Shown piece by piece: positions 8,619 to 21,454 of a stretch of DNA of 64,000 bases (its first letter is position 1; every line of letters starts with the position of its first letter). The stretch covers positions 186,001 to 250,000 of the forward strand of contig NZ_JACESA010000002.1 of NCBI RefSeq assembly GCF_013912065.1, written 5' to 3'. This stretch comes from Brevundimonas sp. Lineage in GTDB: Bacteria; Pseudomonadota; Alphaproteobacteria; Caulobacterales; Caulobacteraceae. The translations under genes were made by a program, and so were the position numbers. A model generated the notes under the pieces. It did not search any database, had not been told where the DNA came from, and worked only from the letters and a program-made list of their open reading frames with translations.

Positions 8619-9734
8619 TCAGGACCGCAGGCGATCCCGAGCAGCCGCCTGGGCCGCGCGCATCAGGCCCTGATACTGGGCGTCCTTGCCGGGATACCAG
8701 GGCATGCGGCCGATCTCGGAAAAGCCGGGGAGGGTCTCCATGTGGGCGACCATCCGGCGCCGCATGGGCGCGTCCGGCAGGGGGCCGTACATCGCCTCGA
8801 CATTGTCCGCCGCGTGGTCGGGGTTGGAGGTGGCGCACAGGACGGTTGTGACCGCCGGATGGCCCATGACCCATTTGAGGAAGAACTGCGCCCAGCTGGC
8901 GGCCTCGAACTCGCGGGCGAAGTCGGGCAGGGGGCGGCCCTGGACGATGTGCAGCAGCCGGGCCTTCTCCAGCGGCAGATTGATGAGGACCCCGACTCCG
9001 CGATCCGCGGCCGCCGGCAGAAGGCGACGTTCCGCGGACCGGTCGAAGATCGAATAGTTGGTCTGGACGAAATCGACCTCGCCCCGCTCGACGAACCCGG
9101 CCAGCGCATCCTGCTGGCCGCTCTCATGATGGGTGACGCCCACGTGGCGAATGCGGCCCTCCCTTTTCCAGGCCTGGAGGAGGGGCACGACGACGCCGGC
9201 GTTCACGAGCGCGTGGCACTGCATGAGGTCGATCGGGTCGCGCCAGGTGCGCAGTTTCGACTGTTCGAGACTGGCCAGGGCGTGACTTTCGTCGCCGGCG
9301 TATTCGCCGGTCGACCAGACCTTGTTCGCCACGAACAGGTCTGACGCTTCCGGCGTGTCGGCGAGAAAGGCCCCGACCGAAACCTCGGCCGAGCCGTAGA
9401 GGGGCGAGGTATCGACCACACGGCCTCCGCCGTCGACATAGCGGCGAAACACCTCGCGCAGGGGGGTGCGGTCATTCCCCGGTTTCGCGTCGAAGGTCAG
9501 GAAGGTGCCGAGCCCCAGGGTCGTAAGGGCCTGCCCCGTCCGTGGGACAGTCCGGGTGCGCGGGGGGCGCCCCCGGCGGCTCTCGCTGAGGCCCGCCGTC
9601 CCGGCGGGACCGGCCTGGGCCGAGGCGGGGCGCGAGACCGAGGCGGCCGTCACGGCGGCGACGCCCGCCCCCATCCCGCCCAGAAAGTCCCGCCGGGCGG
9701 GGAGCGGACGCCCCTCGTCGATGTCTTGTCGCAT
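8619..9734 (-). CDS. TAT-exported aldo/keto reductase
   Basis: 371 residues, GAGGAG ribosome site. The N-terminus has a twin-arginine motif (ARRDFLGGMGAGVAAVTAAS) and a likely cleavage near ASA-QA. The mature domain is an AKR barrel: GLGTFLTFD at the first strand, Asp and Tyr of the active site in VVDTSPLYGSAE, Lys in FVANKVWS, and His in LMQCHALV. This resembles the group of exported AKRs found beside cupins. Cofactor NADPH is expected from the family; the periplasmic location is inferred from the signal. Probably co-transcribed with the downstream cupin gene. Confidence 0.86.
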   Translation of the reverse strand: MRQDIDEGRPLPARRDFLGGMGAGVAAVTAASVSRPASAQAGPAGTAGLSESRRGRPPRTRTVPRTGQALTTLGLGTFLTFDAKPGNDRTPLREVFRRYVDGGGRVVDTSPLYGSAEVSVGAFLADTPEASDLFVANKVWSTGEYAGDESHALASLEQSKLRTWRDPIDLMQCHALVNAGVVVPLLQAWKREGRIRHVGVTHHESGQQDALAGFVERGEVDFVQTNYSIFDRSAERRLLPAAADRGVGVLINLPLEKARLLHIVQGRPLPDFAREFEAASWAQFFLKWVMGHPAVTTVLCATSNPDHAADNVEAMYGPLPDAPMRRRMVAHMETLPGFSEIGRMPWYPGKDAQYQGLMRAAQAAARDRLRS

Positions 9735-9767
9735 GGCGGTCTCCTCGGCTGGGTGACGGAAACGGAC

Positions 9768-11057
9768 TCAGACGGTCAGGACGCCGTCCCGCAGCCCCCG
9801 GGCGATCCGCCGGTCGGCGACCAGGCAGGCCAGGCCGGTCAGGGCGACGCCGACCGGAACGATGAGCAGGCCCACGCCCAGGCTGTTGGCCAGACCCGCC
9901 GCAGCGACGGCGTCGCTGATCATCCCGACCAGGACCGGGCCCACGGCGGGCCCGAGCAGGCCGGAGGCGATCATCACCAGGCTGGAGGCGAGGGCCTGAC
10001 GGCCGGGACCGGCGACCAGATGCGCCGCGCTGAAGGCGGCGGGCAGCAGGAAGGCGAAGGCGAACATGCCCGGCACGAACAGGGCGATCGACATCCAGCC
10101 GTGCGGCGCGAACAGGCCGAGGCCAAGCGCGGGCGCGGCGATCAGAAGGGCGATCGCCGGAATGCGCAGAACATGGCCGGATCGGGCCCGGGCGCGGTCG
10201 AAGGCGCGACCGCCCAGCAGGGTCCCGGCGATGCCCATCAGGCCTTGGAGCAGGCCGAAGGCCAGCCCCGCCTCGCCGGCGGTAAACTCGTGGGTGCGGA
10301 TCAGGAAGGGGGCCGAGAAGGCGTAGAAGGAGGCGGTCCCGAAGCCGAGGGCGAGGCTGGCCAGCATCAGCCAGCGGAAGCCGGCGGAGGTGGCGAGCCG
10401 GAAGGCCGAGGCGAGGAAGGGCCGGGTGTCCTCGGCGGCTCGGGGCTGGGGCGGTGTCGGCGGAATGACCAGGAAGGCGAGCAAGGCGGCGAGGCCGCCC
10501 GCAACGCCGAAGGCGATCAGGGCCGTGCGCCAGCCCAGGCTGTCGGCGATCGCGCCGCCGGCGGCGAAGCCCACCATGGTGCCGAGCGGGATACCCATGG
10601 AGAAGAGGCCGATCGCCAGACCGCGCCGCTCCGGGGACACCAGCCGACCGATCAGGGCGTGACCGGACGGCATGGCGCCGGCCTCGCCGACGGCGACGCC
10701 GAAGCGGGTGAAGGCCAGGATCATAAAGCTTGCGGCCAGACCGCCGAGGGCCGTCATGGCGCTCCAGACGACAAGGCAGATCAACAGGACGAGACGCGGC
10801 GATCCGCGATCGGCGGTGCGGGCCAGGGGCAGGGACAGGAGGGTGTAGCAGACAGCGAAGGCGGCCCCCGTCATCAGGCCGATCTGGGTGTCGCTGAGCG
10901 ACAGATCCGTCTTGATCGCCTCGGCCAGGATGAAGGGCAGGATGCGGTCGATCTGGCTCAGGGCGTTGATGAGCAGGAGGACAGCGAGGAGGGCGGCGAG
11001 GCGCCAGCCCTGGACAGGGGAGGGCAGGGCCGGGGCGGGCTTCCCGGGCACGATCAT
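9768..11057 (-). CDS. MFS transporter
   Basis: 429 residues from an ATG that overlaps the stop of the upstream SDR gene as ATGA; a longer frame to 11276 is an artefact inside that gene. Twelve hydrophobic segments are visible. The typical MFS loop motif after helix 2 is recognisable around LPLARTADRGSPR, and the pattern RFGVAVGEAGAMPSGHALIG resembles the hexuronate/spinster-like branch. It has no soluble domain. Direction and substrate cannot be deduced; coupling to an SDR suggests import or export of the SDR substrate or product. Confidence 0.85.
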   Translation of the reverse strand: MIVPGKPAPALPSPVQGWRLAALLAVLLLINALSQIDRILPFILAEAIKTDLSLSDTQIGLMTGAAFAVCYTLLSLPLARTADRGSPRLVLLICLVVWSAMTALGGLAASFMILAFTRFGVAVGEAGAMPSGHALIGRLVSPERRGLAIGLFSMGIPLGTMVGFAAGGAIADSLGWRTALIAFGVAGGLAALLAFLVIPPTPPQPRAAEDTRPFLASAFRLATSAGFRWLMLASLALGFGTASFYAFSAPFLIRTHEFTAGEAGLAFGLLQGLMGIAGTLLGGRAFDRARARSGHVLRIPAIALLIAAPALGLGLFAPHGWMSIALFVPGMFAFAFLLPAAFSAAHLVAGPGRQALASSLVMIASGLLGPAVGPVLVGMISDAVAAAGLANSLGVGLLIVPVGVALTGLACLVADRRIARGLRDGVLTV

Positions 11058-11968
11058 GTGGCGAACCTGACGCCGGTGAGCTGTTCCGACACGTCCCAGA
11101 GGCGGGCGGCTGCGGCCTGGTCGAGCGCGGCGGCGGGGATCCGGGCGTCGGCGGGATGGCCCCGGGTCTCGGCCAGCCGGTCGGGACCGTAATAGCCCCC
11201 ACCCACGGCGTCGGGGGAGGTCGCGGCGTAGAGGGTCGGAAGTGCGCCCTGGGCGACGGGCTGGAACAGGAACCACAGGGCTCCGCGCAGGCGGCGCATG
11301 GGGTGACCGCCGGGCGTGTTGTACAATAGCTGGGTCCGCGAGACGCCGGGGTGGGCGGCGATGCCGGAGACGCCCCAGCGGGCCGCCTCGCTGCGACGCT
11401 GAAACTCGAGCGCGAACATCAGGCAGGCGAGCTTGGACTGGGCGTAGACCGGCATGGGGCGATAGCTCCGCTCCGCATTGAGGTCGTCGAAGTCGATGAC
11501 GCCCTGACGCGCGGCGACGCTGGACAGGCTGATCATCCGGGCGTCCTCGCCCTTGCCCAGAAGCGGCAAAAGGCCTGCGGTGAGGGCGAAATGGCCGAGG
11601 TGATTGGCGCCGAGCTGGAGCTCGAAGCCGTCGGCGGTCGTCTCCCGGTTCGGCGGCGCCATGATCCCGGCATTGTTGATGAGCAGCTCCAGGCTGTCGA
11701 GTTGCCCTTTGAGCCTGTCGGCGAACGCGTCCACGGAGGCGAGGTCGGCCAGATCGATGAGCTCGAACCTGACGTCGGCCGAGGGGATCTGGTCGCGGAT
11801 GGCGGCGACGGCCGCATCACCCTTGCTGAAGTTGCGCCCTGCCAGAATGACGCTCGCGCCGGCTCTCGCCAAGGCCAGGGCGTCCTCGAAGCCGAGCCCG
11901 CCGGGTCCGGTGATGACGGCGGTGCGGCCCTGCTGGCTCGGGATGTCTGCGGTGGTCCACGGGGTCAT
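11054..11968 (-). CDS. Short-chain dehydrogenase/reductase, retinol-dehydrogenase-like
   Basis: 304 residues from the ATG at 11968 (MTPWTTADIPSQQG); the 12 extra residues of a longer frame have no equivalent in the paralogue at 18748-19674, which begins MSRWTTANIPPQGG. SDR motifs: TGPGGLGFEDALALA (a variant of the usual TGxxxGxG, with Pro-Gly in place of Ala-Gly), NNAGIM, and Tyr-x3-Lys in YAQSK. The C-terminal half has the loop typical of RDH/WWOX-like SDRs. Coupled by ATGA to the MFS transporter. A GGACATTCGC motif lies about 60 bases upstream. Confidence 0.87.
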   Translation of the reverse strand: MTPWTTADIPSQQGRTAVITGPGGLGFEDALALARAGASVILAGRNFSKGDAAVAAIRDQIPSADVRFELIDLADLASVDAFADRLKGQLDSLELLINNAGIMAPPNRETTADGFELQLGANHLGHFALTAGLLPLLGKGEDARMISLSSVAARQGVIDFDDLNAERSYRPMPVYAQSKLACLMFALEFQRRSEAARWGVSGIAAHPGVSRTQLLYNTPGGHPMRRLRGALWFLFQPVAQGALPTLYAATSPDAVGGGYYGPDRLAETRGHPADARIPAAALDQAAAARLWDVSEQLTGVRFAT

Positions 11969-12024
11969 TCGATGTCTCATGCGGCGGTGATCGCATTTGC
12001 ACATTCGGAGATCGGACCGCCGAT

Positions 12025-12034
12025 GCGAATGTCC
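12025..12034 (-). promoter_or_regulatory. GGACATTCGC motif, copy 2, with an inverted half-copy at 12001
   Basis: On the minus strand, in the direction of the SDR gene that starts at 11968, the sequence reads GGACATTCGC. An inverted partial copy (ACATTCG at 12001-12007 pairs with CGAATGT at 12026-12032) makes a 7-base dyad, which fits a regulator binding site. It matches copy 1 at 2647 in all ten bases. Confidence 0.42.
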
Positions 12035-12186
12035 GAACCATCAAATCAATTGCCTGATCCTCCGAACTGGGGGCGAGGGCTGGGAGGGCGAGAGAGATGC
12101 AGGGTAGATCTCGGGTGGGTGAACGACCGCGCCTGACTCATCCCTGACCTTCGCAAGGTCTGTTTCTGGGCGGTGAGCCGAACTCG

Positions 12187-12663
12187 CTATTGGGGACCGG
12201 CAATAGCCGCTGCGACGACTGCGTCTTCGGCTGAAGTTCCGCCGGAAATCCCAACTGCTCCGACGACCCTACCATCCAAAACGATGGGCACACCCCCACC
12301 GATGGCCACGAAGTCATCTGCCGTCAGCAGCGCGTATCGACCATTATTCACCTGCTCTTCCCGACTGACCGTCGAGGTGCGGAAACGAGCGGAGGTTCGA
12401 GCCTTGTTCTGGGCGAGCGGGATGGAGCCGTAGGGGACGCCGTCCATCCTCACGAAGGCGACCAGTTCTCCTGACGGTTCGACCACGGCGATGGCGAGCG
12501 GCAGGCCGCGACGCGCGCCTTCGTCCAAGCCGCGTTGAATGATCGCCTGGGCCTGTTCCGCACTGATGGGATCGCCGTAGACCGCCGGGGTTGGGGGCGT
12601 CGACTGGGCGTAGGCCGGTGTCGAAAGTACCGTCAGGCAGGCGATGGCGATCAGCAATTTCAT
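12187..12663 (-). CDS. GlcG/HbpS-family protein with signal peptide
   Basis: 158 residues. I prefer the ATG at 12663, which is six bases from a GGAG; the ATG at 12669 directly abuts that GGAG and overlaps the upstream gene. A signal peptide is present (LLIAIACLTVLSTPAYAQ). The mature protein is the small GlcG/HbpS (DUF336) fold: ALAIAVVEPSGELVAFVRMDG near the N-terminal half and IVLDGRVVGAVGISGGTSAEDA at the C-terminus. Members bind haem or other cofactors, or have unknown roles; the exported form is common near oxidoreductases. Last gene of the six-gene operon that begins at 17623. Confidence 0.82.
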   Translation of the reverse strand: MKLLIAIACLTVLSTPAYAQSTPPTPAVYGDPISAEQAQAIIQRGLDEGARRGLPLAIAVVEPSGELVAFVRMDGVPYGSIPLAQNKARTSARFRTSTVSREEQVNNGRYALLTADDFVAIGGGVPIVLDGRVVGAVGISGGTSAEDAVVAAAIAGPQ

Positions 12664-12665
12664 GG

Positions 12666-13802
12666 TCATCTCCGATTGCTGCTGAAAGGTCGTGCCGGCC
12701 CCACGAACTGCGCGTCGGTCACGTGTTCAAGCCATTGCACCGGGGCACCGTCGCGGTCTTCCGACACGGCGACGTGGGTGAGACCGCTGGAGCGCGTGCC
12801 GCCGTGCCAGTGCGAGACGCCGGGCGGTGTCCAGATGACGTCTCCGGAGTTCATCTCCCGAACCGGCTCACCCTCGATCTGCGTCCATCCCTGACCCGAG
12901 GTGACGACAAGAAGCTGGCCATGCGGATGCCGATGCCAACGGGACCGTGCCCCCGCTTCGAAGGTGACTGTCGCCCCGCTGAGAGCGGAGTCGCCAGTTG
13001 CTTCGAAGGGCGAGGTCACGGCCACGCGACCGGTGAAGTTGCCGGACGGGACGGTCGAGGCCGCCCCTGCGGCGCTCCACTCGGGCACGGTTTCGAGAAC
13101 CTCCAGCGCCCGCGTGACTCGAGGCCAGCCGACGTAGAAGGCCAGATGGGTCAGGGCCTCGCCGACCTCGACCCGCGTCAATCCGGCCGTGGAGGTTTGC
13201 CGGATGAGACCCGGTATCTGATCCGCTTCACCAAGAGCAGTCAGCGCCGAGATCGTCACCAGCAGTCGATCGCGCGGAACCAGGTCTGTGCGTCGCCAGA
13301 GGTCGTCCTTAATCACCGTGTCGGTGAGCCGGGCGAAGTCTGGTGCGAAGGCGTCCTCGGCGGCGGGTGTCGGCCTCGACGGGGCCGGGCGTGCGGCGAA
13401 CGGAGCCAAGGCGGCGATGTCGACATCGCGTGCCGTATAAACCTCGTCGAAGACGGCGAGCGAGATGACCGCGCTCGGCCAGCCCGCGTAGAAGGCGAGA
13501 TGGGTCAGCACGCCCGACGCCTCAACGGGGGTCACGCCATTGTCTAGCGCTCGCCCGAGGTGACCCCGAAGCTGCGCCGGTTTGTCGATGGCGATGAGAG
13601 CGCTGATGACCATGAGGCTGCGGTCTCGCTGGGTCAGGCCTGGTCCGGGCCAGACCTGTCCGAACAGCACCTCGTCCGTATAGGCGGCCATGCCGGGCGC
13701 GATCCGCTGCTGAACCGGCCCCGAAGGCCGGGGCTCGGCCTGCTGAGCCTGCGCGCCGGTCGTGGTTAGAGTCGCCAGAAGTCCGACTATGAGTCCGCGC
13801 AT
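12666..13802 (-). CDS. Exported double carboxymuconolactone-decarboxylase-like protein with C-terminal cupin
   Basis: 378 residues. Signal peptide MRGLIVGLLATLTTTGAQAQ. Two CMD-type helical repeats follow (about residues 35-125 with LRGHLGRALDNGVTPVEASG and HLAFYAGWP; about 155-245 with IPGLIRQTSTAGLTRVEVGE and HLAFYVGWP), then a cupin domain from about 265 with WHRHPHGQLLVV and PPGVSHWHGG as metal-ligand motifs. This fused arrangement is known among CMD/cupin proteins beside aldo/keto reductases. The gene overlaps the GlcG-like gene by a few bases and follows the TAT aldo/keto reductase by 3 bases, so it belongs to the same operon. The activity is not established for the family. Confidence 0.83.
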   Translation of the reverse strand: MRGLIVGLLATLTTTGAQAQQAEPRPSGPVQQRIAPGMAAYTDEVLFGQVWPGPGLTQRDRSLMVISALIAIDKPAQLRGHLGRALDNGVTPVEASGVLTHLAFYAGWPSAVISLAVFDEVYTARDVDIAALAPFAARPAPSRPTPAAEDAFAPDFARLTDTVIKDDLWRRTDLVPRDRLLVTISALTALGEADQIPGLIRQTSTAGLTRVEVGEALTHLAFYVGWPRVTRALEVLETVPEWSAAGAASTVPSGNFTGRVAVTSPFEATGDSALSGATVTFEAGARSRWHRHPHGQLLVVTSGQGWTQIEGEPVREMNSGDVIWTPPGVSHWHGGTRSSGLTHVAVSEDRDGAPVQWLEHVTDAQFVGPARPFSSNRR

Positions 13803-13805
13803 CCC

Positions 13806-14963
<1,158 letters not shown>

Positions 14964-14986
14964 GGGTCGTCTCCTGGTAATTGGGA

Positions 14987-17681
<2,695 letters not shown>

Positions 17682-17711
17682 TCCGCATGCTCTTGTTAGT
17701 CAGGCTTACAG

Positions 17712-18608
17712 ATGGCCCAGCGCTTCGATGATCTCGCCGCCTTCACCGTCGTGGCCCAGGAGCGAAGTTTCACCCGCGCCGGGGCTAAGCTGGGCGTATC
17801 GCCGTCGGCCCTGAGCCAAACGATCAAGGGCCTGGAGAGCCGGCTCGGCATTCGACTCCTGGACCGAACCACACGCAGCGTGTCGCCGACCGAGGCGGGC
17901 GAACGGTTGCTCAACACCGTGGCGCCCCGTTTCGCCGACATCGAGCAGGAACTGGCCGCGCTCGGCGACATGCGCGAACGGCCCAGCGGCACGATCCGCA
18001 TCAGCGCCGGTGAACATCCGGTGCGCTCGGTTCTCCAGCCGGGCCTGTCCAGGCTGCTCCCGGACTATCCCGACGTCCGGGTCGAGGTGATCGTGGACTA
18101 TGGCCTGATCGACATCGTGGCCGACGGCTTCGACGCCGGCGTGAGGCTGGGCGAGCAGGTCGCCAAGGACATGATCGCCCTTCGTATCGGCCCCGATGTC
18201 CGCATGGCCGTGGTCGGTTCCCCTGGTTACTTCGAGCGCCATCCTGTTCCCGCGACGCCGCAGGACCTGACCGAGCACAACTGTATCAACATGCGCCTGC
18301 CGACCCACGGCGGCCTGTTTCCGTGGGAATTTGAGAAGGACGGGCGCGAACTGAGGGTGCGTGTCGAGGGGCAGTTGACCTTCAACACCATTCGGCCGCG
18401 CCTGGAGTCAGCCTGCCGAGGACTGGGTCTGGCCTACATGCCGGAGGACATTGTCGCTTCGCAGGTCGCGTCAGGCGAGTTGGTGCGGGTGCTGGAGGAC
18501 TGGTGTCCCCCGTTCCCCGGGTATCACCTCTACTATCCGAGTCGGCGCCATCCCTCGCCCGCGTTCGCCCTGCTCGTCGAGGCGTTGCGATACCGAGAGG
18601 GCGGCTAG
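17712..18608 (+). CDS. LysR-family transcriptional regulator
   Basis: 298 residues. Winged HTH at the N-terminus (FTVVAQERSFTRAGAKLGVS followed by PSALSQTIKGLESRLGIRLL), RTTRSVSPTEAG linker, and the periplasmic-binding-like effector domain from about residue 90. The domain is of the type found in the large CrgA/DsdC-like subgroup that controls divergent oxidoreductase genes. It is transcribed away from the AKR-flavodoxin operon, the classical LysR arrangement, so it most likely controls that operon and itself. Effector unknown. Confidence 0.9.
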   Translation: MAQRFDDLAAFTVVAQERSFTRAGAKLGVSPSALSQTIKGLESRLGIRLLDRTTRSVSPTEAGERLLNTVAPRFADIEQELAALGDMRERPSGTIRISAGEHPVRSVLQPGLSRLLPDYPDVRVEVIVDYGLIDIVADGFDAGVRLGEQVAKDMIALRIGPDVRMAVVGSPGYFERHPVPATPQDLTEHNCINMRLPTHGGLFPWEFEKDGRELRVRVEGQLTFNTIRPRLESACRGLGLAYMPEDIVASQVASGELVRVLEDWCPPFPGYHLYYPSRRHPSPAFALLVEALRYREGG

Positions 18609-18637
18609 GTCCGCTTTCGGGTCATGAGCCAATGACC
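18609..18637 (+). repeat. GTCCGCTTTCGG dispersed repeat with adjoining hairpin
   Basis: GTCCGCTTTCGG starts just after the LysR stop and is followed by a 6-base-pair hairpin (GGTCAT, loop of six, ATGACC, 18620-18637). The same 12 bases occur at 24283, and shorter versions at 24602 and 27655 and inverted at 24353 and 24626. It lies in the convergent spacer before the SDR at 18748. Origin unknown. Confidence 0.55.
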
Positions 18638-18747
18638 GCTCGTGTCGCTTTGCAGCCATCCCGCGGGCGGGGCTTCTTCGAGAAGGGCTACGAACGCGAT
18701 TCCGATCGCACCTCCGCTTCAGGGCCTCAGCGGGAGATTAACGCGGG

Positions 18748-19674
18748 TCAGAGCGTCCTCTCGAAACGCACGCCGGTGAGCTCTTGAGACTCGGCCCAAA
18801 GGCGGGCGCAGGCGGCCACGTCCGTCGCCTGTCGGGGAATGCGCGCCTCGACTGGAAAGCCGTTCAGTTCGGCCCTCCCGTCAGGGCCGTAGTAGGCGCC
18901 GCCCCTGACCTCGGGGGCCGTCGCCGCGAACAGTAGCGGCAGGGCGCCCTGGGGCGCGGACTGGAACAGGAACCCCAACAGGCCCCGCATGGCGCGTCGC
19001 AGGCGGCTCGGACCACCCGGCGTGCTGTAGAGCAGGTTGGTGCGCGAAAGGCCCGGATGAGCGGCGAGGCTGGTCAGGCCCCAGCCGCCGACCTGGCTCC
19101 GTCGCTGCAGTTCAAGTGCGAACATCAGGCCCGCCAGCTTGGAGGCTGCGTAGACGGGCATCGGCCGGTAGGCGCCCCGGGACTGAAGATCCTGGAAATC
19201 GATCCGGCCGTGGCGCGCCGCCACGCTCGACACCGTCACGACCCGCGCCTGTTCCGACTTCGAAAGCAGCGGCAGCAGCCGGCCGGTCAGGGCGAAATGG
19301 CCCAGGTAGTTGGTTCCGAACTGAAGCTCGAAGCCGTCGGCCGTCTCCAGCCGGCGGCGTGGCGACATAACGCCCGCGTTGTTGACCAGAAGGTCGATCA
19401 CGTCCGTCTGTCCCCTCAGGCGGTCGGTCAGGGACCACACCGACGCGAGGCTCGCCAGGTCCACCGTCTCAAACCGGACCGACGCCGACGTCGTCTCGGC
19501 CCGGATGCGCGCGATCGCTTCCGCGCCCTTTTCCGCGTCGCGACTGGCGATGATCACCTGGGCGCCGGCACGGGCCAGCGCCCGCGCGGTCTCGAAACCG
19601 AGACCGGCGGAGCCGGTCACCAGGGCGGTTCGGCCGCCCTGCGGCGGAATGTTCGCGGTGGTCCAGCGGGACAT
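18748..19674 (-). CDS. Short-chain dehydrogenase/reductase, retinol-dehydrogenase-like (paralogue of 11054-11968)
   Basis: 308 residues. Rossmann motif TGSAGLGFETARALA, then NNAGVM, catalytic Ser, and Tyr-x3-Lys in YAASK. Sequence and length agree with the paralogue at 11054-11968 through nearly the whole protein, including the C-terminal WAESQELTGVRFE (WDVSEQLTGVRFA in the other copy). No partner transporter is present here. A minus-strand GACATTCGC motif lies about 75 bases upstream. It converges on the LysR gene. Substrate unknown; carbonyl reduction is expected from the fold. Confidence 0.87.
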   Translation of the reverse strand: MSRWTTANIPPQGGRTALVTGSAGLGFETARALARAGAQVIIASRDAEKGAEAIARIRAETTSASVRFETVDLASLASVWSLTDRLRGQTDVIDLLVNNAGVMSPRRRLETADGFELQFGTNYLGHFALTGRLLPLLSKSEQARVVTVSSVAARHGRIDFQDLQSRGAYRPMPVYAASKLAGLMFALELQRRSQVGGWGLTSLAAHPGLSRTNLLYSTPGGPSRLRRAMRGLLGFLFQSAPQGALPLLFAATAPEVRGGAYYGPDGRAELNGFPVEARIPRQATDVAACARLWAESQELTGVRFERTL

Positions 19675-20001
19675 GACGGGGTTCTCGGACTGAAGGGCCC
19701 ATCAGGAGTGGGCGGAGGCCTTCAGCTTGCGCGACCGGTCGCAAAAGCGAATGTCGGATGCTGTTTGTTTCTTGCCCGAAGCTTCTCCGCTGAAGCGACT
19801 GGCGGCCAAAGCCCGTGAGCGGGCTGAGAGCCAGCGTCCCTGCTGGTGCGCTGCGGACCGATCCTGGCGCCTGGCGGGACAAGGCGGCGCCCGGACCTTG
19901 ATCGGTATCGGATCGTCAGTCTCGGCGGACGCCTTGTTCGTCCCTGGTCCATCATTGACCGACGCCGCCAGACCCCTCGCCGCGAGCCGCCATGCCACCG
20001 T
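19675..20001. other. Non-coding stretch between two SDR genes
   Basis: 327 bases. Frames here have no recognisable protein. The only element I can point to is the GACATTCGC motif at 19747-19756 (listed separately). No hairpin followed by a T-run is visible. Confidence 0.5.
19747..19756 (-). promoter_or_regulatory. GACATTCGC motif, copy 3 (candidate operator)
   Basis: On the minus strand, in the direction of the SDR gene starting at 19674, it reads CGACATTCGC followed by TTTTGC. It matches copies 1 and 2 in nine of ten bases and keeps the same orientation to its gene. Confidence 0.4.
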
Positions 20002-20754
20002 TTACGTCGCGGCGGCCCATGCAATGGCGTCCGGCCCGGCCGGAAGCATCATCGGGCAGTCGGGGTCGGTCGCGGCGCGATAGACCGCCTCGGCGACATC
20101 GCGGGCCGTTGTCAAAGGTTCGTCGGCGCCGGCCATCAGGGTCATCACCTCGTGCGCGAAAGCGGCGTAGGGCTCGGGAAAGCCGCCGCTGCACATGATC
20201 TGGCTTCGCGCGCTGTCGGCGAAGGCGGTCGAGGGCGCTCTGCCCGGCAGGACGACACGGGCGCGGATGCCGAACTGAGCCAACTCCAGATCGGCGGATT
20301 CGGTCAGGGCGTTGAGGGCGGCCTTGCTGGCGCGATAGATCGACAGCAGGGGCAGGGGCTTGTAGGTCGAGCTGGACCCGACGTTGACGATGGCGCCCGA
20401 GCGCCGATCGCGCATTCCTGGCAGCACCGCCTGCATCATCGCCATGGCTCCGAACAGATTGGCGTCGAAGACGCGGCGCGCCGTCTCCATCGGCGTGCCT
20501 TCGATGGCGTTCAGCCAGCCGATGCCGGCGTTGTTGACCAGAACGTCGACGGGACCCGCGGCGGCGACCGCCGCGGCGATGCTGTCAGGATCGGTGACGT
20601 CCAGAGGGAGCACCCGTAGATGCGCCGAGGCGGGCAGGGTGCTGGCGGTCGGGTCGCGCATGGTGGCGACGACGTTCCAGCCCTTGTCGAGGAACTCCAG
20701 GGCGGTCTCGCGGCCGAAGCCGGTCGAACAGCCGGTGATGAGGACGGTCTGCAT
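20002..20754 (-). CDS. Short-chain dehydrogenase/reductase (classical, SDR family oxidoreductase)
   Basis: 250 residues from the ATG at 20754, which has an AAGGAG ribosome site seven bases upstream; a start at 20802 lacks one and would put the operator in the coding sequence. TGCSTGFGRETALEFL nucleotide-binding motif, NNAGIG, and catalytic Ser-Ser with Tyr-x3-Lys in YRASK. The DVTDPDSI segment after strand 3 suggests NAD(P) binding of the 17-beta-HSD/retinol-like kind. Divergent from a TetR gene, whose product probably represses it. Confidence 0.88.
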   Translation of the reverse strand: MQTVLITGCSTGFGRETALEFLDKGWNVVATMRDPTASTLPASAHLRVLPLDVTDPDSIAAAVAAAGPVDVLVNNAGIGWLNAIEGTPMETARRVFDANLFGAMAMMQAVLPGMRDRRSGAIVNVGSSSTYKPLPLLSIYRASKAALNALTESADLELAQFGIRARVVLPGRAPSTAFADSARSQIMCSGGFPEPYAAFAHEVMTLMAGADEPLTTARDVAEAVYRAATDPDCPMMLPAGPDAIAWAAAT

Positions 20755-20794
20755 GGGAAACTCCTTGCGGGGGACGACGTGAGGCCTCAAAATA

Positions 20795-20808
20795 TGAAGC
20801 ATCCTTCA
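20795..20808. promoter_or_regulatory. Candidate TetR operator
   Basis: Perfect inverted repeat TGAAG-CATC-CTTCA centred in the divergent spacer between the SDR (start 20754) and the TetR gene (start 20825). AAAA on the left and TTTT on the right extend the symmetry imperfectly. Position and shape fit the operator of the adjacent TetR protein. Confidence 0.5.
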
Positions 20809-20824
20809 GTTTTGGAATTCGCAT

Positions 20825-21454
20825 TTGAACCGGCCCGATCCCACGCTGCTGCAGCCCCGCAAATCGCCGCAACAGGCCCGCTCCGCCGCCACGATCGAAG
20901 CGATCCGGCAGGCGACCCTTCAGGTTTTGCTGGCCGACGGCGTGGGGCGTCTGACGACGACGCTTGTCGCCGAGCGGGCAGGCGTGTCGGTCGGCACGAT
21001 GTATCAGTACTACCCGCACAAGCAGGCCCTGCTGTTCGGGATTGTGGAGAAGCAGCTGCTGCTGATCGAAGACGCGATGTGCGCCGCCTCCGACCGCCTC
21101 ATGGGGGCGGACCTGAAGACCCTCGCGGAGGGGCTGGCGGCGGCGTGGCTGGACGCCAAGATGGCGGACATCGTGTCGTCGCGAGCGATCTACGCGATCG
21201 CCTCCGAGTTCGATCTTTCGGCGCCGATGGGGCGGGCGGCGAAAATGCTGATGGAGATGTTCGACGCCTTGCTGGCCAGTGCGCCGGACGCCCGATTTGC
21301 GGATCGGGCGTCGGTCGCCTTCATGCTGGCCGCCTTGCTGGGCGGATCGGTGCGGATGGTGATGGAGGCCGATCCGTCCGAGGACAATCTCGAGCGGTTG
21401 CGTGTCGAGCTGCCGCGCGCTTGCCATGCCTATCTCGCCGCAGCCCGCATCTAG
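20825..21454 (+). CDS. TetR-family transcriptional regulator
   Basis: 209 residues from a TTG start (no ATG or GTG precedes the HTH in frame). HTH about residues 20-65: AIRQATLQVLLADGVGRLTT then LVAERAGVSVGTMYQYYPHK, followed by QALLFG. The C-terminal ligand domain is all-helical without a recognised subfamily. It is divergent from the SDR at 20002-20754 and shares with it a 70-base spacer containing a perfect inverted repeat, so autoregulation and SDR repression are likely. Confidence 0.88.
   Translation: MNRPDPTLLQPRKSPQQARSAATIEAIRQATLQVLLADGVGRLTTTLVAERAGVSVGTMYQYYPHKQALLFGIVEKQLLLIEDAMCAASDRLMGADLKTLAEGLAAAWLDAKMADIVSSRAIYAIASEFDLSAPMGRAAKMLMEMFDALLASAPDARFADRASVAFMLAALLGGSVRMVMEADPSEDNLERLRVELPRACHAYLAAARI

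Noticed and set aside
9726-11192. 488-codon plus-strand frame opposite the MFS gene
   Set aside because: Gly/Gln/Glu-rich composition typical of the antisense of a membrane protein; no motif or ribosome site.
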